A stretch of DNA of 64,000 nucleotides from Epiperipatus broadwayi (GCA_028023455.1 JAQFVV010000453.1:88501-152500), one strand, 5' to 3'. Shown: positions 46,475 through 57,643, numbered from the stretch's first letter. Numbers and translations: made by a program. The notes: generated by a model not told the origin, from the letters alone.

Positions 46475-46599
46475 AAATTATTTATAAAGTTCCTCATGTG
46501 TCATAGTATCAGCCAGGAAGCGAACCCGGGACAACTGCTTGAAAAACAGCTGTCGCTAACCTCTCGACCACCAATGCTTGATGAATTATTTGTAAAGTT
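46475..46599 (-). mobile_element. tRNA-derived SINE copy 4 with target-site duplication
   Basis: Body about 46492-46582 on the minus strand: GCATTGGTGGTCGAGAGGTT, CAAGCAGTTGTCCCGGG, box-B-like GGTTCGCTTCC, GGCTGATACTATGACAC. Flanks AAATTATTTATAAAGTT (46475-46491) and GAATTATTTGTAAAGTT (46583-46599) differ at two bases. The anticodon stem region is mutated (TGTTTTTCAAGCAG). Confidence 0.9.
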
Positions 46600-47054
46600 T
46601 GATTTAAATTACATTGAAATTATAACTGATAGGACAAGCTAAACCACGTTATCTAATTAGTTTGGTTCATGTTAAGACAAAAGACACTTTTAACTCTGCA
46701 TTAAAGCATATATATGAGTAAGAAATCAGACCAGGTATTTATTTATTTAAGAAAATATGAAGTAATATAACATGTCTGAAAGGCATCAAATGTGATATCT
46801 ATAATATATAATAAAAACAAAATTGGGTTTAGTTTTATAAAATTAATTATATTTTATACAAAGATTATAAATAAATAAACATTAGCTATAGCTAGCTTAT
46901 ATGTTTGTCATCTAAATAGCAGTTTAAAGTAAAATAATGCATATGCTGTAAGCTTTAAAGTTAATGCCAGTTTTTTCTGTATATATATAAAGAGTATAAA
47001 TATCTACTTACATGATCACCATTTCTTATGCTAGCACATAACTGTTACAAACAG
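46600..47054. other. AT-rich sequence without recognised gene
   Basis: Nothing recognised. Confidence 0.5.
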
Positions 47055-47125
47055 GCAAACTCTCCATACAGTAGTGCCACCCTGTGCCAGGCTTGTGCAT
47101 AAAAATCCTCATCTAGTGCCTACTC

Positions 47126-47209
47126 ATCCAATATTCCTAGACTAGTTTCTGGCTTATGGCTTTTGTCAGTGAGGAGCCTTGTGGCCTTCGTTAGTGAGGA
47201 GCCTTGGAT
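47126..47209 (-). ncRNA. Decayed hammerhead fold, left arm
   Basis: Minus strand: GGCTCCTCACTGACAAAAGC then CATAAGCCAGAAACTAGTC and TATTGGAT. Core G8 reads A (CTGACAA), which should abolish cleavage. About 38 nt containing GGCTCCTCACT are duplicated just upstream. Confidence 0.6.
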
Positions 47210-47242
47210 CTGAGAGCACTGCATCTAGATCTAAGATCTCAG

Positions 47243-47301
47243 ATCCAAGGCTTCGCACGGATGAAGGCCACAAGCCAGAAACTAGTCTGGGGATATTGGA
47301 T
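47243..47301 (+). ncRNA. Decayed hammerhead fold, right arm
   Basis: ATCCAA, then CGGATGA where CTGANGA is expected, GGCCACAAGCC, GAA, ACTAGTC, TGGGGA, TA, TTGGAT. U4 is changed and the inner helix I 5' strand (TTCGCA) no longer pairs fully with TGGGGA. Probably inactive. Confidence 0.6.
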
Positions 47302-47479
47302 GACTAGGCACTAGATGGGGATTTTTATGCACAAGCCTTCTGGCATCCATTGATTACTCTGGTTGGCACAGGGTGGCACTACTGTATGGAGAGTTTTACC
47401 TGTTTTATAAATATACTATATGTAAGTTCCAAATAATTTTAACAGTAAAAATAATAAAATATATATCTTAATTAATCAG

Positions 47480-47615
47480 TAGTGCTTTCAATTAAATAGT
47501 AATCCTTATCAACAGTAAAATAATAGGGAATACACTTTGTGGAAAATCACCTGATATTAAAGTTCTGTATTACATTACAGTTGATAAGGTTTATTACTTA
47601 ATCGAAAGCGCTAAT
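47480..47615. repeat. Small fold-back repeat
   Basis: Arms of about 40 bp: TAGTGCTTTCAATTAAATAG continuing TAATCCTTATCAACAGTAA (from 47482), and TTACAGTTGATAAGG continuing TTTATTACTTAATCGAAAGC (to about 47611), with a few mismatches. Confidence 0.75.
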
Positions 47616-49378
47616 CTAGTGATAATTTTTGCCATTAAAATTATATGGAACATATATATATATATAATGGACTTAATGTTGAAAACATTAAAAATACAAA
47701 ATAAATTTTATTGAATAGTAAATAAGAAAACCATATAAAACAGATAATGCAAGCTAAAACCTTGTGATTTAGTAAATAATGCAAGGAGAAACACGACACA
47801 CCAATGACCATTTTTAGCTCAACATTTAAGCTGTCATATCAATTTTAAATCAGACCAGTTATTTTTATATTTATAAAAATTTGAAGTATAAAAATATCTT
47901 TGAATCCTTACCAGCAATGGCAGCTCTCACAAAAATCTAATGTAAATCAGATAAGTGCTATTGTTATTTATCAGATTACATGGTTTCAACTCAGACTATC
48001 TGATATAAAGTAATGATTTTCTGATTACATCATAATTGAGGTTTTTTTTTAAAAAATCTAATCTTTTTACAGTTTTATATTTTTTGACAGCCCTGGTGGT
48101 CTAATGAATTAACTCTTTAACTTTTTATTTTAACATATTAACTTATATTCTTAATTATTCAATTTATTTTTTAAAAGTATAAATTTACATATTCTTAAAA
48201 GAATATTTCAAGTTTGCAAATGTAGAAAAAAATAATAAGCTAAAATGTGTAATCAGAAGAATAGCTTTTTTCGTCCTCTCTTTTCTTCCAATGCGTAAGC
48301 TTGTGGTTAAGACCTGTAGAGGTCCCTACCTTCTAGCATTTTCAACCGCACATGATTTAGGTTTATTGCCTTAGTAAATATTATTGAATGATTGTTGCTA
48401 TTATGAATAAAAAAATTTTTAGGAAAAAAATACAATTTATTTTAACTTTATCTTTAAAATATGAATGAATTGCTTCTTAAGATACCATAAAATAAAGAAC
48501 ATTATGTTTTAAAATTTAAGATTCCCTTTTAATTATTTTCAAAAAGATAAATAATAACTGTTATAGTGATTACAGAGGTATTTCTTTTTCAGTGAACACA
48601 ATTATTATTACGTTACACATGTCTTCTTTTAAAATAAATATTTTAAAATAATATCTGAATGTAAATATAAATATTCATTTCAAAAAATAAATAGGTCACA
48701 AATAATTCACTAAAATAATCATAAATATACAAACAAACTACCAAAAATATATTTTTATTTTCAAACTTTAAACAAAAGAATCAGTATTCTCAAAAGCTAT
48801 TGTAAGTGGTCTCAGGTCTAGAAGCAAAATAATAAGCACAGTGGTTGGCTCATTTATCTTAGGTTCTCTGTTTAATACTGTCATTTTCAGATTGTTTTAA
48901 AATTAATAAATCAATAAGTATTTTAGTTGCAATTTTTTTCCATCAAATATATGAAAAAATGGCAAATGAATGAGAAAGACAGTCAAAAGAATACATTTAA
49001 GTTAAAAGTATCAAAAGTAGTGCAACTTTATGGTAAGAACAGTGAAAATGTTTAATTTAATATATAACTCTGTGGGAAATTCTTCGTTGATAGTAAGGTT
49101 TTAGAGAAGTCATTATTTTTCAAATTATTATACATATAAAAGTATTTAGTCTTAATTACTAATCATATGCCAGTTGGAGTGATCCATTGGTACATATTTT
49201 AGCTTAATGTAAATAAGGTAAATACTACTGATATTTACTTCAGCTTGCAGTATCTATCTTACTTAGTAGACTGTTTACATCATAATTGAGGTTTTTCGTA
49301 GCTTAGTATATAAAAAAATTCATATTATATTTTTAACCATATATATATATGTCAAAACGAAGATTTGCACGGGTTAAA
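47616..49378. other. AT-rich sequence without recognised gene
   Basis: Nothing recognised. A GC-richer island near 48275-48355 (AAGACCTGTAGAGGTCCCTA) forms a small local inverted repeat only. Confidence 0.45.
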
Positions 49379-49503
49379 TATATAAAATACATATTTTGCA
49401 GGTTCATCCGTGTTAAAAACTTTTAATATTAATATACTGACGTTTCGCGTTAATATTAAAAGTTTTTAACACGGATGAACCCGCAAAATATGTATTTTAT
49501 ATA
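49379..49503. repeat. Near-perfect 54-bp hairpin around GACGTTTCGCG
   Basis: The left arm 49379-49432 and right arm 49450-49503 are inverse complements with about one mismatch (GGTTCATCCGTGTTAAAAAC against GTTTTTAACACGGATGAACC). The 17-nt loop contains ACTGACGTTTCGCG; its complement CGCGAAACGTCAGT looks like the 3' half of a hammerhead (GAAAC then GTC). Confidence 0.9.
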
Positions 49504-50337
49504 TACACACATACAGAATAAGTTGAATTATATGAATATTACTCTATTTAATATATATGAAGTTGAATTTTTCATATATTTTGAAGAAATACAGGCATCA
49601 AAATTAATATTCTAATCTCTATATATATAATTCAAATTTTATATATAATCATTAATAATTATTCTCCAAGTGTACTTATCTACTTTACAATATTCTTCTT
49701 AAAAACAGATAAAATAAATTCGCCTACAATCCATTGTCTAAAATTCTAAGTATCCCCCAAAGAATGTTAATCAAAGTGTAATTCCAAATAAACTGATGTA
49801 TTACTTAATAAAATGTCTGTTTACATTTGCAATTAATTCTAATTACTTTAATAATCTTGTAAACCTCCATAAATTATTATATGGCAAATAGTAGTATGCA
49901 TAATGCTAACCTGGAAATTTTATAAACAAATATTGAAATACTCAATGCATATATTATGAATTAGTGTCACCTAGTTTACACAGTTCTCTTAAATTTACTT
50001 TGTTTATGTGAATGGCAGTTTAATATTCTGCATATTTATGTTTGTTATATTATGAGAATTTAAAAGATAATTACAATGATTAAACATTAATTATTCAGTG
50101 TGAATGTAAATAGAAAGTTTATAAAGTAAGACTGGCTTACCATCTCAGCCTTTTAGATTATCTCTACTATTACTCTAATTTAGTCTTTTTAAATTCTTAG
50201 ATGGCAAAATTAAATAATATAGGCAAATGTTGTTGTAATATTTGTTTTTATAAATGCAATTTATCATAATAAACATGTAAAAATATAATGTTGTGAAAAT
50301 TACCCAAGTTTAGATTAAATGATATTGCACTGGTTTC
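49504..50337. other. AT-rich sequence without recognised gene
   Basis: Nothing recognised. Confidence 0.5.
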
Positions 50338-50610
50338 TAGCTGCCATGTTCAAAAACTTTTTTTACAGTAAGAAAATGAAACACTTCTTAGCATATTTTA
50401 GTTTTTTTTTTTATTTAGAGTTATCTAAAACAATAACAGTCAGAGAGCAAATTTAAACCAGCCTATGTATTCTAATGTAAATTGATTTTTAAACAACTGA
50501 TATTAACTTATTATTCTAGATAACTCTAAATAAAAAGATCTAATATATGATAAGAAGTGGCTCATGGTCCATTTTCTTACTGTAAATAAAAAATTATTGA
50601 ATATGGCAAT
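50338..50610. repeat. Fold-back element, arms about 100 bp
   Basis: Left arm landmarks CTGCCATGTTCAA, TTTACAGTAAGAAAATG, CACTTCTTAGCATAT, TTATTTAGAGTTATCTA. Right arm is the inverse: TAGATAACTCTAAATAA, ATATGATAAGAAGTG, CATTTTCTTACTGTAAA, TTGAATATGGCA. Loop about 70 bp. No coding capacity. MITE-like. Confidence 0.85.
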
Positions 50611-52849
50611 AAGAGAATGGTTCAATTACTATTTAAAATAGATTTGGTGAATGTCATACTTTTTTTTAAAAACTTCCATTAATGATCAGAATGACATAAA
50701 AGTGGTGATATTTTCTCTGACAACTGTTTTCCTTTTTAAATCTTCCATTTTCAAAGCACAATAAAGTCAATTGAAGCACACATATTCCATAGCCATTTTA
50801 AATTAATCCTGGGTTAGGCATTGAATTTGAGTTCAGGAAGCTACAAAAGAAATCTACATAGTTTAGGGTGAGTTAATATACTTTAGTGTCTAGCAATGCA
50901 TATTCTCTGGCTGCATCAAGGGTAATTCTTGGGTTTCATATTTTCGACAAGGACGATTTTTGCTTCATAAAATACTGTAACCTTGAAATATTTTTTTAGC
51001 CATGTTAAAAGTTCACAAAAGCTAAAAATTTTATACTGCCAAACTCTCCAGTCCAAATCAAATTAGAACAATAAGTGAATGAATAATAATTCTTCCAAAA
51101 ATGTGTCCTCTTTATATTTTCTCTTATCAAATTTTTTTACATTTTTCTTTTTTTGTTTAATTACAAGTACAGTATATAATGATCAGTAATTAAAAGACAG
51201 TAATGAATTGAAGACTTCTTATCTTTTGATTACTGTATGTAGATTTGTTTGCTATCAATAAATCGGATCAAATTAATTTTCTTTTTTCAAATAAAAATTG
51301 AAATATAATTATTTCAATCTCTTTTTTTTTTCTATTTTAAGCCATCTTACAGGATTTGCTTTATTTATTAAAATTCATTTTAGTAAATGTTACAAGTTTT
51401 ATTTATCAACACAAGATGTTTATATATCTATTTTGCTATGCCCACACATACATGCGCATTCAAAATAATATTTTAAATCTAAAAAAAAATTTAAATAATT
51501 TTTAACAATTGAATATAAGCTTGCTATGTTGGGTGACGATTATAATACCGCATACTAAACTAATCATTTACGTACACGAACATCCACCACGGATAACATT
51601 TTTTATTAACCCGTTTTTTAATGGAATGAACTACTAATAATAGAGTAATAACACCATGTTGATAAACTTTAATAGTTTGAAATACTAATTAACTCTAAAT
51701 AATATTTAGTTAAAAAATATTTATTAATTCTATGTCTTAATACAATCCAATGAAATGATTCAATCCTTATTTTAAATCCCTATACAAATTACTCCCATTT
51801 CTCAACTTAAAACTTCTGATGATCAATTATTACAAAACTTAAATCAAACTCTAAATAAATAATATATATAGCGTGACATATTCCAACATTCCTGAGAGGT
51901 ATATGCGAACCGCTCAGAATGGCATTGGGAATATATATAAAAAAGAAAATATCAGAAACTGATGAATGTAAGACAACACCAGAACATGAGTTTGCAAAAC
52001 TAATTAATCTGGATGTAGAGATTAACAAGATCCATCCCCAGAGGATGGTCTATGCGCACATATCACAATGATTCTAAATAATGATACCAAATCTCCTTCC
52101 AACAAAGCTTATTAAGACAAAACAAACGAATCTATAAGTGATCATTAATTTTCACAATATTATAAATTAACTATCCTTTAATCTGCCTTAAGGGATGAAT
52201 GGAATCTTACTCCACTGAACTACATAATGATTAAATAATAATAATAATAATAACAAAATATATGAGGAATATATAAAAAATGAACACATTATATATATAT
52301 ATATATATAAGAGCAAATTACATAATACATATAGGTTAAAACTTATTTACATGATACACTTCATTGCTTTCTAAACTGTTGCTCTGACAGTCTTATTTTA
52401 AGAATGTTTAATTGCACATTCATTATAAGATAGTTCATATTTACTCAGCCCTAAGACTGAATTTTTGTTCCTTTGGTGATGTTTGATGCCCACAATGAGC
52501 ATTGTATGACATGAGCTCATGCACTCTCTTGGTCAGCTTTCAAATCATTCACTAGAATGGGATTATGTTCTTAATGGTAATTTGCTATTACATGTGATTT
52601 TTGGTTTTCAAAAGCCCACACCGAACATTGTCATAATTCTCTAACTAGCTCACTGGTAGTTCTTCATCATTTGAGTACTGGATGCAGTATTCTGCTCCTG
52701 CATATATAGACAGCCATGGGAAGGAATTACTCTAGATGAATAATGATTAATCTAACCAGAAAACATAGTGAAGCTCCTTAAAACAAGGTAAAAGGAATGT
52801 CTTTTGAAAACACCATCCCTTTTTATGCCATTTCAAATGCCCCCTCTTC
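50611..52849. other. AT-rich sequence; right part may be PLE 3' flank
   Basis: No gene recognised. The 73-codon minus frame at 51807-52028 has no domain. 52450-52849 is less AT-rich and may be the decayed 3' part of the minus-strand Penelope-like relic. A short (TA)n lies at about 52290-52308. Confidence 0.4.
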
Positions 52850-53640
52850 TTTTACTTAGCATATGATTTGTGAGATGAGATCTGGGGGCAGCTTATCTTT
52901 TGTATTGATTTTTAATTTATTTAGTGATATAAGAGTCCAAAGTGTAATATTATAAGTATTGGAACATATTTTATTTAATTTATGAGATAGACCTGGCACA
53001 TAGGGAAGATTTACCCAAGATCTGTGTCTTGTTTTGAGAGTATATTTCGTATATGAGAGTAAAAATTTTTGAAAGTGTTGATTAGAATGTTATGTTTATA
53101 TCCTGCTTCATGCAAATCTGTAATGTATGCTTTGATATTACCTTTGCAATCAGCTTATATCCTTTTTCATGTAAATCTGTAATATGCTTTGATATAATCT
53201 TTGTGGTCAGCATCCTATTTGCACAATTTGAATTTTCACTGTAAGAAGCCTTTGAGACATGCTAATTTGTGTGAGATAGGGATTAGTGATTGAGTGTCAA
53301 TTGCTCATCTAACTCATAATGGTTTAACAATCATTTTATAATCCAGATGATTATTATATCTTTATATGTATAAATCTAGGAGCTTAATACCATTTCCTGC
53401 ATCTTGCTGTTTTATAATCCATTTTAACAGTATTAATTGCACAAGTTTTTCAGGTATATTCATTATGTAAATCTCAGGAGTGCAAATAAGCACTTCATCA
53501 ATGCATCTTGGGTAGATCAAACAAGGTGTGGTGGCTAAATATTTCAGGTTCACTAATTCTTTGAGTTTTGTTAAAGTGATGCTTTATATAATTCCACTAA
53601 TCAGTAGGTCCATTGGCCATCCATATTCCATTTTGTAATA
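52850..53640 (-). pseudogene. Penelope-like RT relic, minus strand
   Basis: The best frame is 53553-53362: YPRCIDEVLICTPEIYIMNI corresponds to the YxDD block (RYVDDVFVC in the 17-18 kb copy) with one Asp replaced by Glu, followed by PEKLVQLILLKWIIKQQ, then GNGIKLLDLYI matching VQFLDLKI. Upstream (about 53640-53570) remnants of the preceding palm block occur. Downstream near 53045-52985 is RHRSWVNLPYVPGLSHKLNK, resembling the PLE linker (IPYISSQQVSFIKK). NTKDKLPPDLI near 52900 recalls the KDK block before the GIY-YIG nuclease. Stops and frameshifts throughout. Confidence 0.72.
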
Positions 53641-53965
53641 CTTGTCATTTATTAGGGCCATGACATAATTTTTTCTTGTTTAATGCACAAAAAGCAGTAT
53701 AAATATAGAATCATAACAATAATTAAAATGATGAAATTGAATTGCTCTTGCAGTGAGTTGATGATGGTTGAAAATAATGATAATAAGGACAACCATACCC
53801 AAATGGCCATACCTTCTGTCAGAGTTGTTTATTTGTCTTTAAAGGTTTTTATTGCATTTTCGTATATAAAATATATTATACTAATTGTTATTAAAATCAC
53901 CACATACATCTCAATATCGTTTTTTCAGCCATGATTATATTTGCGAAGATTACGCGTACAAATTA

Positions 53966-54087
53966 ATCAGTTAGTCAAGCGTTGGTGGTCGAGAGGTCAG
54001 CTCAGCCGCCTTACAAGCAGTTGTCCCGGGTTAGCGGGTTCTCTCCCGGCCGATGCTATGACACATGAAAAAAAAAATCAGTTAATT
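53966..54087 (+). mobile_element. tRNA-derived SINE copy 5 with target-site duplication
   Basis: Body about 53976-54077: GCGTTGGTGGTCGAGAGGTC, CCGCCTTACAAGCAG, TTGTCCCGGGTTAGC, GGGTTCTCTCCCGG, CCGATGCTATGACACATG and an A10 tail. Flanks ATCAGTTAGT (53966) and ATCAGTTAAT (54078). The closest copy to the apparent consensus, so perhaps the youngest. Confidence 0.9.
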
Positions 54088-55322
54088 TACACATATATAT
54101 TAAGACAAAAGGCGCATATCTATAAAAATAATAAATTTTCCTACAAATGACATTGTTAAAAATTAATATTACTATTTGTATTTTGTGTATTACTGTTATT
54201 AATAATAATGAGATCATTAATGAATAAATCAAATCTTTTTATACGTACTAAAAACAAAAACAAAAATCCAGATTAAGACCCTCAAAGTTGAAGAAAAACT
54301 GAAACATTAATTAAGCTAAAATAATTCTACCTGGAAATAGCTTATGAATTTTTTAAAAAATAAATACTAAACGATTTCAGCATTAGTAGTTACCAAATTT
54401 TGGTATTTTATGATGATTCAACAGCTTCGCAATTTTTTTTTAATTATAAAATTAAGTTGCTCATGTAATCAATCTTTATAACGTCATTTTAAACAACAAA
54501 AAAAAAGAAAATGGAGTTATTATTTTATTTAAATTGATTTTTTCCTTTATATGATATCTATCAAAACCTGAATAATTTTGTTGTAAAGCTTAGATTTAAA
54601 AGAATCAAATTTAAAGGGGAAAATAAAAATTCTCAGTAAAAACTATTAACATTAAAAAAAAAGAGACCTAATAACAGGAATTCAGGAACAATATAAAATG
54701 TCAATATGTCAAAATTGTCTGACAATAAAAACACGAAAGTGCTCTTAGGAGCAGTATTCTTCATTCTTTTTGTAAGCTTGCACAATCAATGGACATTATA
54801 TGGTATTATTATTATATCAACATACCAGATTTGTTTCTAGATTACGATCTCTATCAGTGAAGGATTTTGAATCCATAGCTGAAAGTAGTACACTTGGGCG
54901 TGTATTAGCCATTTTTAATGCATTCATAATAACAAGTTAATAATGTAAAATTAAAAAATAAAAAACTCTAGTTTTTTGAACCCAAAACAATTTCTTTGCA
55001 TGGTTGTATATATCCGACATTAATTATCTTAACTATGAATTTTAATCACCCCAGTTTTATGCTAACTGTAGACTTTTTTTTATTTTTTTAAATTGATATA
55101 AACCTAGAAAGATTTTTATCAACAAAAACATAACATTTTATTTTTTGCTAATATTGTTTTTTGTTGATTAAAAACCCAAAATGAAATTAACTCTATCGTT
55201 AAATAAATAACAAAAAGATGAAGTTATAATAATAATTGTTGCAAAATAGTAGCAATGTTTTTAGATTATTCTTTAAGAAGTATAATAACTACTCTTTTTT
55301 ATTGCATTGCCAAATGTATACC
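54088..55322. other. AT-rich sequence without recognised gene
   Basis: Nothing coding. A short stretch at about 54828-54880 (minus CTTCACTGATAGAGATCG, ATCTAGAAAC) is weakly hammerhead-like but the core is disrupted. Confidence 0.45.
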
Positions 55323-55615
55323 ATATAATACTAAATTGTCCAAGCACTTTACTACTGTTACACAATGCTTTATTTGCCACTCTTTCTTATAGTTTACAGT
55401 TTTGATTCCCCCAGCAATCTTCTTCAGAACTTTATATCTCCTAACCTCAACTGTTACAATCAATTTTTTTTTTTTTTGATTGTAACAGTTGAGGTTAGGA
55501 GATATAAAGTTCGGAAGAAGATTGCTGGGGCAATCGAAACTGTAAACTGTAAGAAAGGGTGGTAAGTAAACATTGTGTAACAGTTGTAAAGTGCTTGGAC
55601 AATTTAGTATTATAT
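55323..55615. repeat. Fold-back element, arms about 140 bp, poly-T loop
   Basis: Left arm 55323-55463 and right arm 55478-55615 are near-perfect inverse complements around a T14 loop (e.g. CAACTGTTACAATCAA against TTGATTGTAACAGTTG; GTCCAAGCACTTTACTA against TAAAGTGCTTGGAC). The right arm contains AAGTTCGGAAGAAGATTGC and GGCAATCGAAACTGTAAAC. With the left arm's CTGAAGA this reconstructs CTGAAGA, a helix II, GAA, then AC-T-GT-A and a 4-bp helix I (AGTT/AACT), i.e. a hammerhead-like motif. Confidence 0.85.
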
Positions 55616-56534
55616 GCTTTTAGATTCTTACTAGATAAAAGTAATTGAACACAAATTTCTTCTAATAAAATAGTTACTTGATTAAATTCTAATGTAATAT
55701 TTGTAGTATCATTTGTAGATATAAACTTATGAGTCAATATAAAGTCCATATTTTGTTTCCATACAATAAAAAATAATCATATGGATTTATGTCTCAAGGA
55801 TTCATAAGAAATTTGAGCACTCTAAGTGACCAAATTGGGTGCAGTTTTGAACCTTAAGTCTCAGAGTTTGTTACTTTATTACTGCATTAAACCACATGAC
55901 ACATTTCTAACAATAATTTTGACAGATCGACTGACTTGCTCAAAATTAATTTAACTGAAGTAGTGAGTTTTGCCTGTTTTAATATCTTTTAACTTGAAAG
56001 TGCAGCAGTAGCATTTATAGAATGTATGGAATCTCAACCTTATTGAAGAATTTAGGATATGTTAAATTGATTCACATTCTTATTAAACATATAGGTAAAA
56101 CATGTTGTATTTCTTATAAAGTTTTGAATATTAATTATTAAATAGATTTTTTTACAAATTATTTTTAAAATAATAAAAATTCTATAGATCACTTTCTGAA
56201 CTGGAGCAAATAATATAATTATCAACATATTGTAAATCTAGGGAGATAATCAGATGAAAACTTCCCATCACCAGAAATTTAAATCCATAACATCAACTTT
56301 TTAATGGAATTAGTACATATTTCTATTGAAAATCACTTTACACTTTCTATTCTCTAGTGGTTCAACTACTAACAGTAAAAAATGCCCATATACTATTATA
56401 TAAAAGCTGGATAATATTAACAATCTTATGTAAAAACAATCTAATTTAATCATTGTTGCAAGTATTCTTGATTAATTAAGTCAAATGTCTTGAAAAATTC
56501 GATAAAATCAATATATAAAATATCAATATATATT
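55616..56534. other. AT-rich sequence with one TIR end fragment
   Basis: GTAGTGAGTTTTGCCTGTTT at about 55964-55983 matches the right end of the 20973-21361 family. Otherwise nothing recognised. Confidence 0.5.
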
Positions 56535-56579
56535 ATGTTATCTATGTACCAGCCAATAACTTTTTAACAAGCTTTTCAC

Positions 56580-56640
56580 AATAGCCCCAACCCTGACTTT
56601 TGTTTCTGCTTCTGGAGTTTTAAGTGAGGTGCTAGGATAT
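56580..56640 (-). ncRNA. Strongly decayed hammerhead relic
   Basis: Minus strand: ATATCC, TAGC, ACCTCA, CTTAAAA (core lost), CAGAAACAAAAGTC, AGGGTT, GGGGCTAT. Only identifiable by alignment with the copy at 56960-57018. Inactive. Confidence 0.5.
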
Positions 56641-56959
56641 TCAAGTATTAGATTTAAAATACCAGGTCAAGCCCAGAACATTATCTAATGGTTAACTATT
56701 AAATAGAAAATCTGAAATTTTCAGACATCCATATGTTTTTAAATCCAGCTATCTAATTTAAATAGCCATATGGGACTAAACTAAGTTCAGATACACCATA
56801 TATTAATAGTTTTAGCAACATAAAATCACCAAAGCCTTAGTAGAAAAAAATATAATTGCAAAAAAATCCAAGTCATATATCACATGACCTAATTTAACAA
56901 GCTCATATTACAAATGTTATCTAATGAGGCTCCCAATAGCTCTTAACAAGCTTTTCAGA

Positions 56960-57018
56960 ATATCCCCAACCCCAGACCACTTCCTGCTTATGGATTCCTC
57001 AGTGAGGTGCTAGGATAT
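56960..57018 (-). ncRNA. Decayed hammerhead fold with intact helix I
   Basis: Minus strand: ATATCC, TAGC, ACCTCA, CTGAGGA (fits CTGANGA), ATCCATAAGCAG (helix II lost), GAA, GTGGTC, TGGGGT, TG, GGGATAT. Inner helix I ACCTCA/TGGGGT and outer ATATCC/GGATAT pair; both differ from the 35-kb copy yet stay paired. A15.1 appears deleted. Probably inactive. Confidence 0.62.
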
Positions 57019-57170
57019 TTAAGAATTAGATTTAAAATATCAGGTGAATCCCAGCACTTTATCTAATGATTAACTATTAAGAAGAAAACCTGAAGTTTTC
57101 AGACATCCATATGTCTTTAAATTCAGCTATCTAACTTAAATAGCCATATGGGACTGAAGTAAGTTCAGAG

Positions 57171-57492
57171 CATAACAGCAATTGACCAAACTGAGTGTGT
57201 TTTTTAATTTTTCTCTGAGTAAAACGGTAATTAATTCCATCTATGAGAGATGGTTACTTATTCCATTATTATTTGCAATTAAACGACTAGCATGTTGCTT
57301 AATAAGGCTAACACAAAATATGAGAATCCTAATAATAAAATACCCACCAGAATTGTTAAAAGTATTTGATGTTGATACATATATGTTTGTAATAAAAAGT
57401 CTAGTACAGTTATTATTATTTTGTTTTTATAAACAGATAATGCAAAAAACATAATAATCATTCTTATAATTAAAGATTACAATATATATATA
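57171..57492. other. AT-rich sequence without recognised gene
   Basis: A 90-codon plus frame (57182-57454) is hydrophobic and low complexity without domain. Not called. Confidence 0.45.
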
Positions 57493-57584
57493 TGATAGTA
57501 GATGGCATTCTACCAAAAACACCATCAAGCATAGTTTTTTGTTTACATAAATGTCAGAGCAAGCATTCACTATCTCTAACTTTA

Positions 57585-57643
57585 ATTTCCACCTTCAGAT
57601 CATGATTTCAAGCTATTTGCTATCGTCAGTGAAGGACAGGAAT
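57585..57643 (-). ncRNA. Hammerhead fold, left arm (family 3)
   Basis: Minus strand: ATTCC, TGT, CCTTCA, CTGACGA, TAGCAAATAGCTT, GAA, AT-CATG-AT, C, TGAAGG, TG, GAAAT. Core complete, inner helix I CCTTCA/TGAAGG perfect. Outer helix I has a mismatch compared with the right arm. Helix II closes with U-U at 10.1/11.1. Confidence 0.7.

Larger units (their letters stand above)
47055..47404. mobile_element. Inverted-repeat element with decayed hammerhead in each arm
   Basis: Same family as 20973-21361. Ends: AACAGGCAAACTCTCCATAC and its inverse GTATGGAGAGTTTTACCTGT; then GTAGTGCCACCCTGTGCCA and GGCACAGGGTGGCACTAC. Here the inverted repeats run through the hammerhead region, so a minus-strand hammerhead relic (47126-47209) faces a plus-strand one (47243-47301). 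No coding capacity. Confidence 0.85.
56535..57170 (-). mobile_element. Direct-repeat dimer with hammerhead relics, unit about 380 bp (family 2)
   Basis: Segment 56535-56790 repeats at 56916-57170 (offset about 380): AACAAGCTTTTCA, GTGAGGTGCTAGGATAT, AGATTTAAAATA, TCAGACATCCATATGT, AATAGCCATATGGGACT. One complete monomer plus a terminal repeat is therefore present. Each repeat has a decayed hammerhead on the minus strand (56580-56640 and 56960-57018). Hammerheads at a few-hundred-nucleotide spacing in direct repeats are the hallmark of retrozymes and of PLE pseudo-LTRs. Related single unit at 35110-35345. Confidence 0.78.

Noticed and set aside
53941-54150. 69-codon frame over the SINE
   Set aside because: It reads through the tRNA-derived SINE body and its tail; not a protein.
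54828-54880. Minus-strand CTTCACTGATAGAGATCG...ATCTAGAAAC as a fifth hammerhead site
   Set aside because: One extra base in the CTGANGA core, no helix I pairing and no GTC after GAA; at best an unrecognisable relic.
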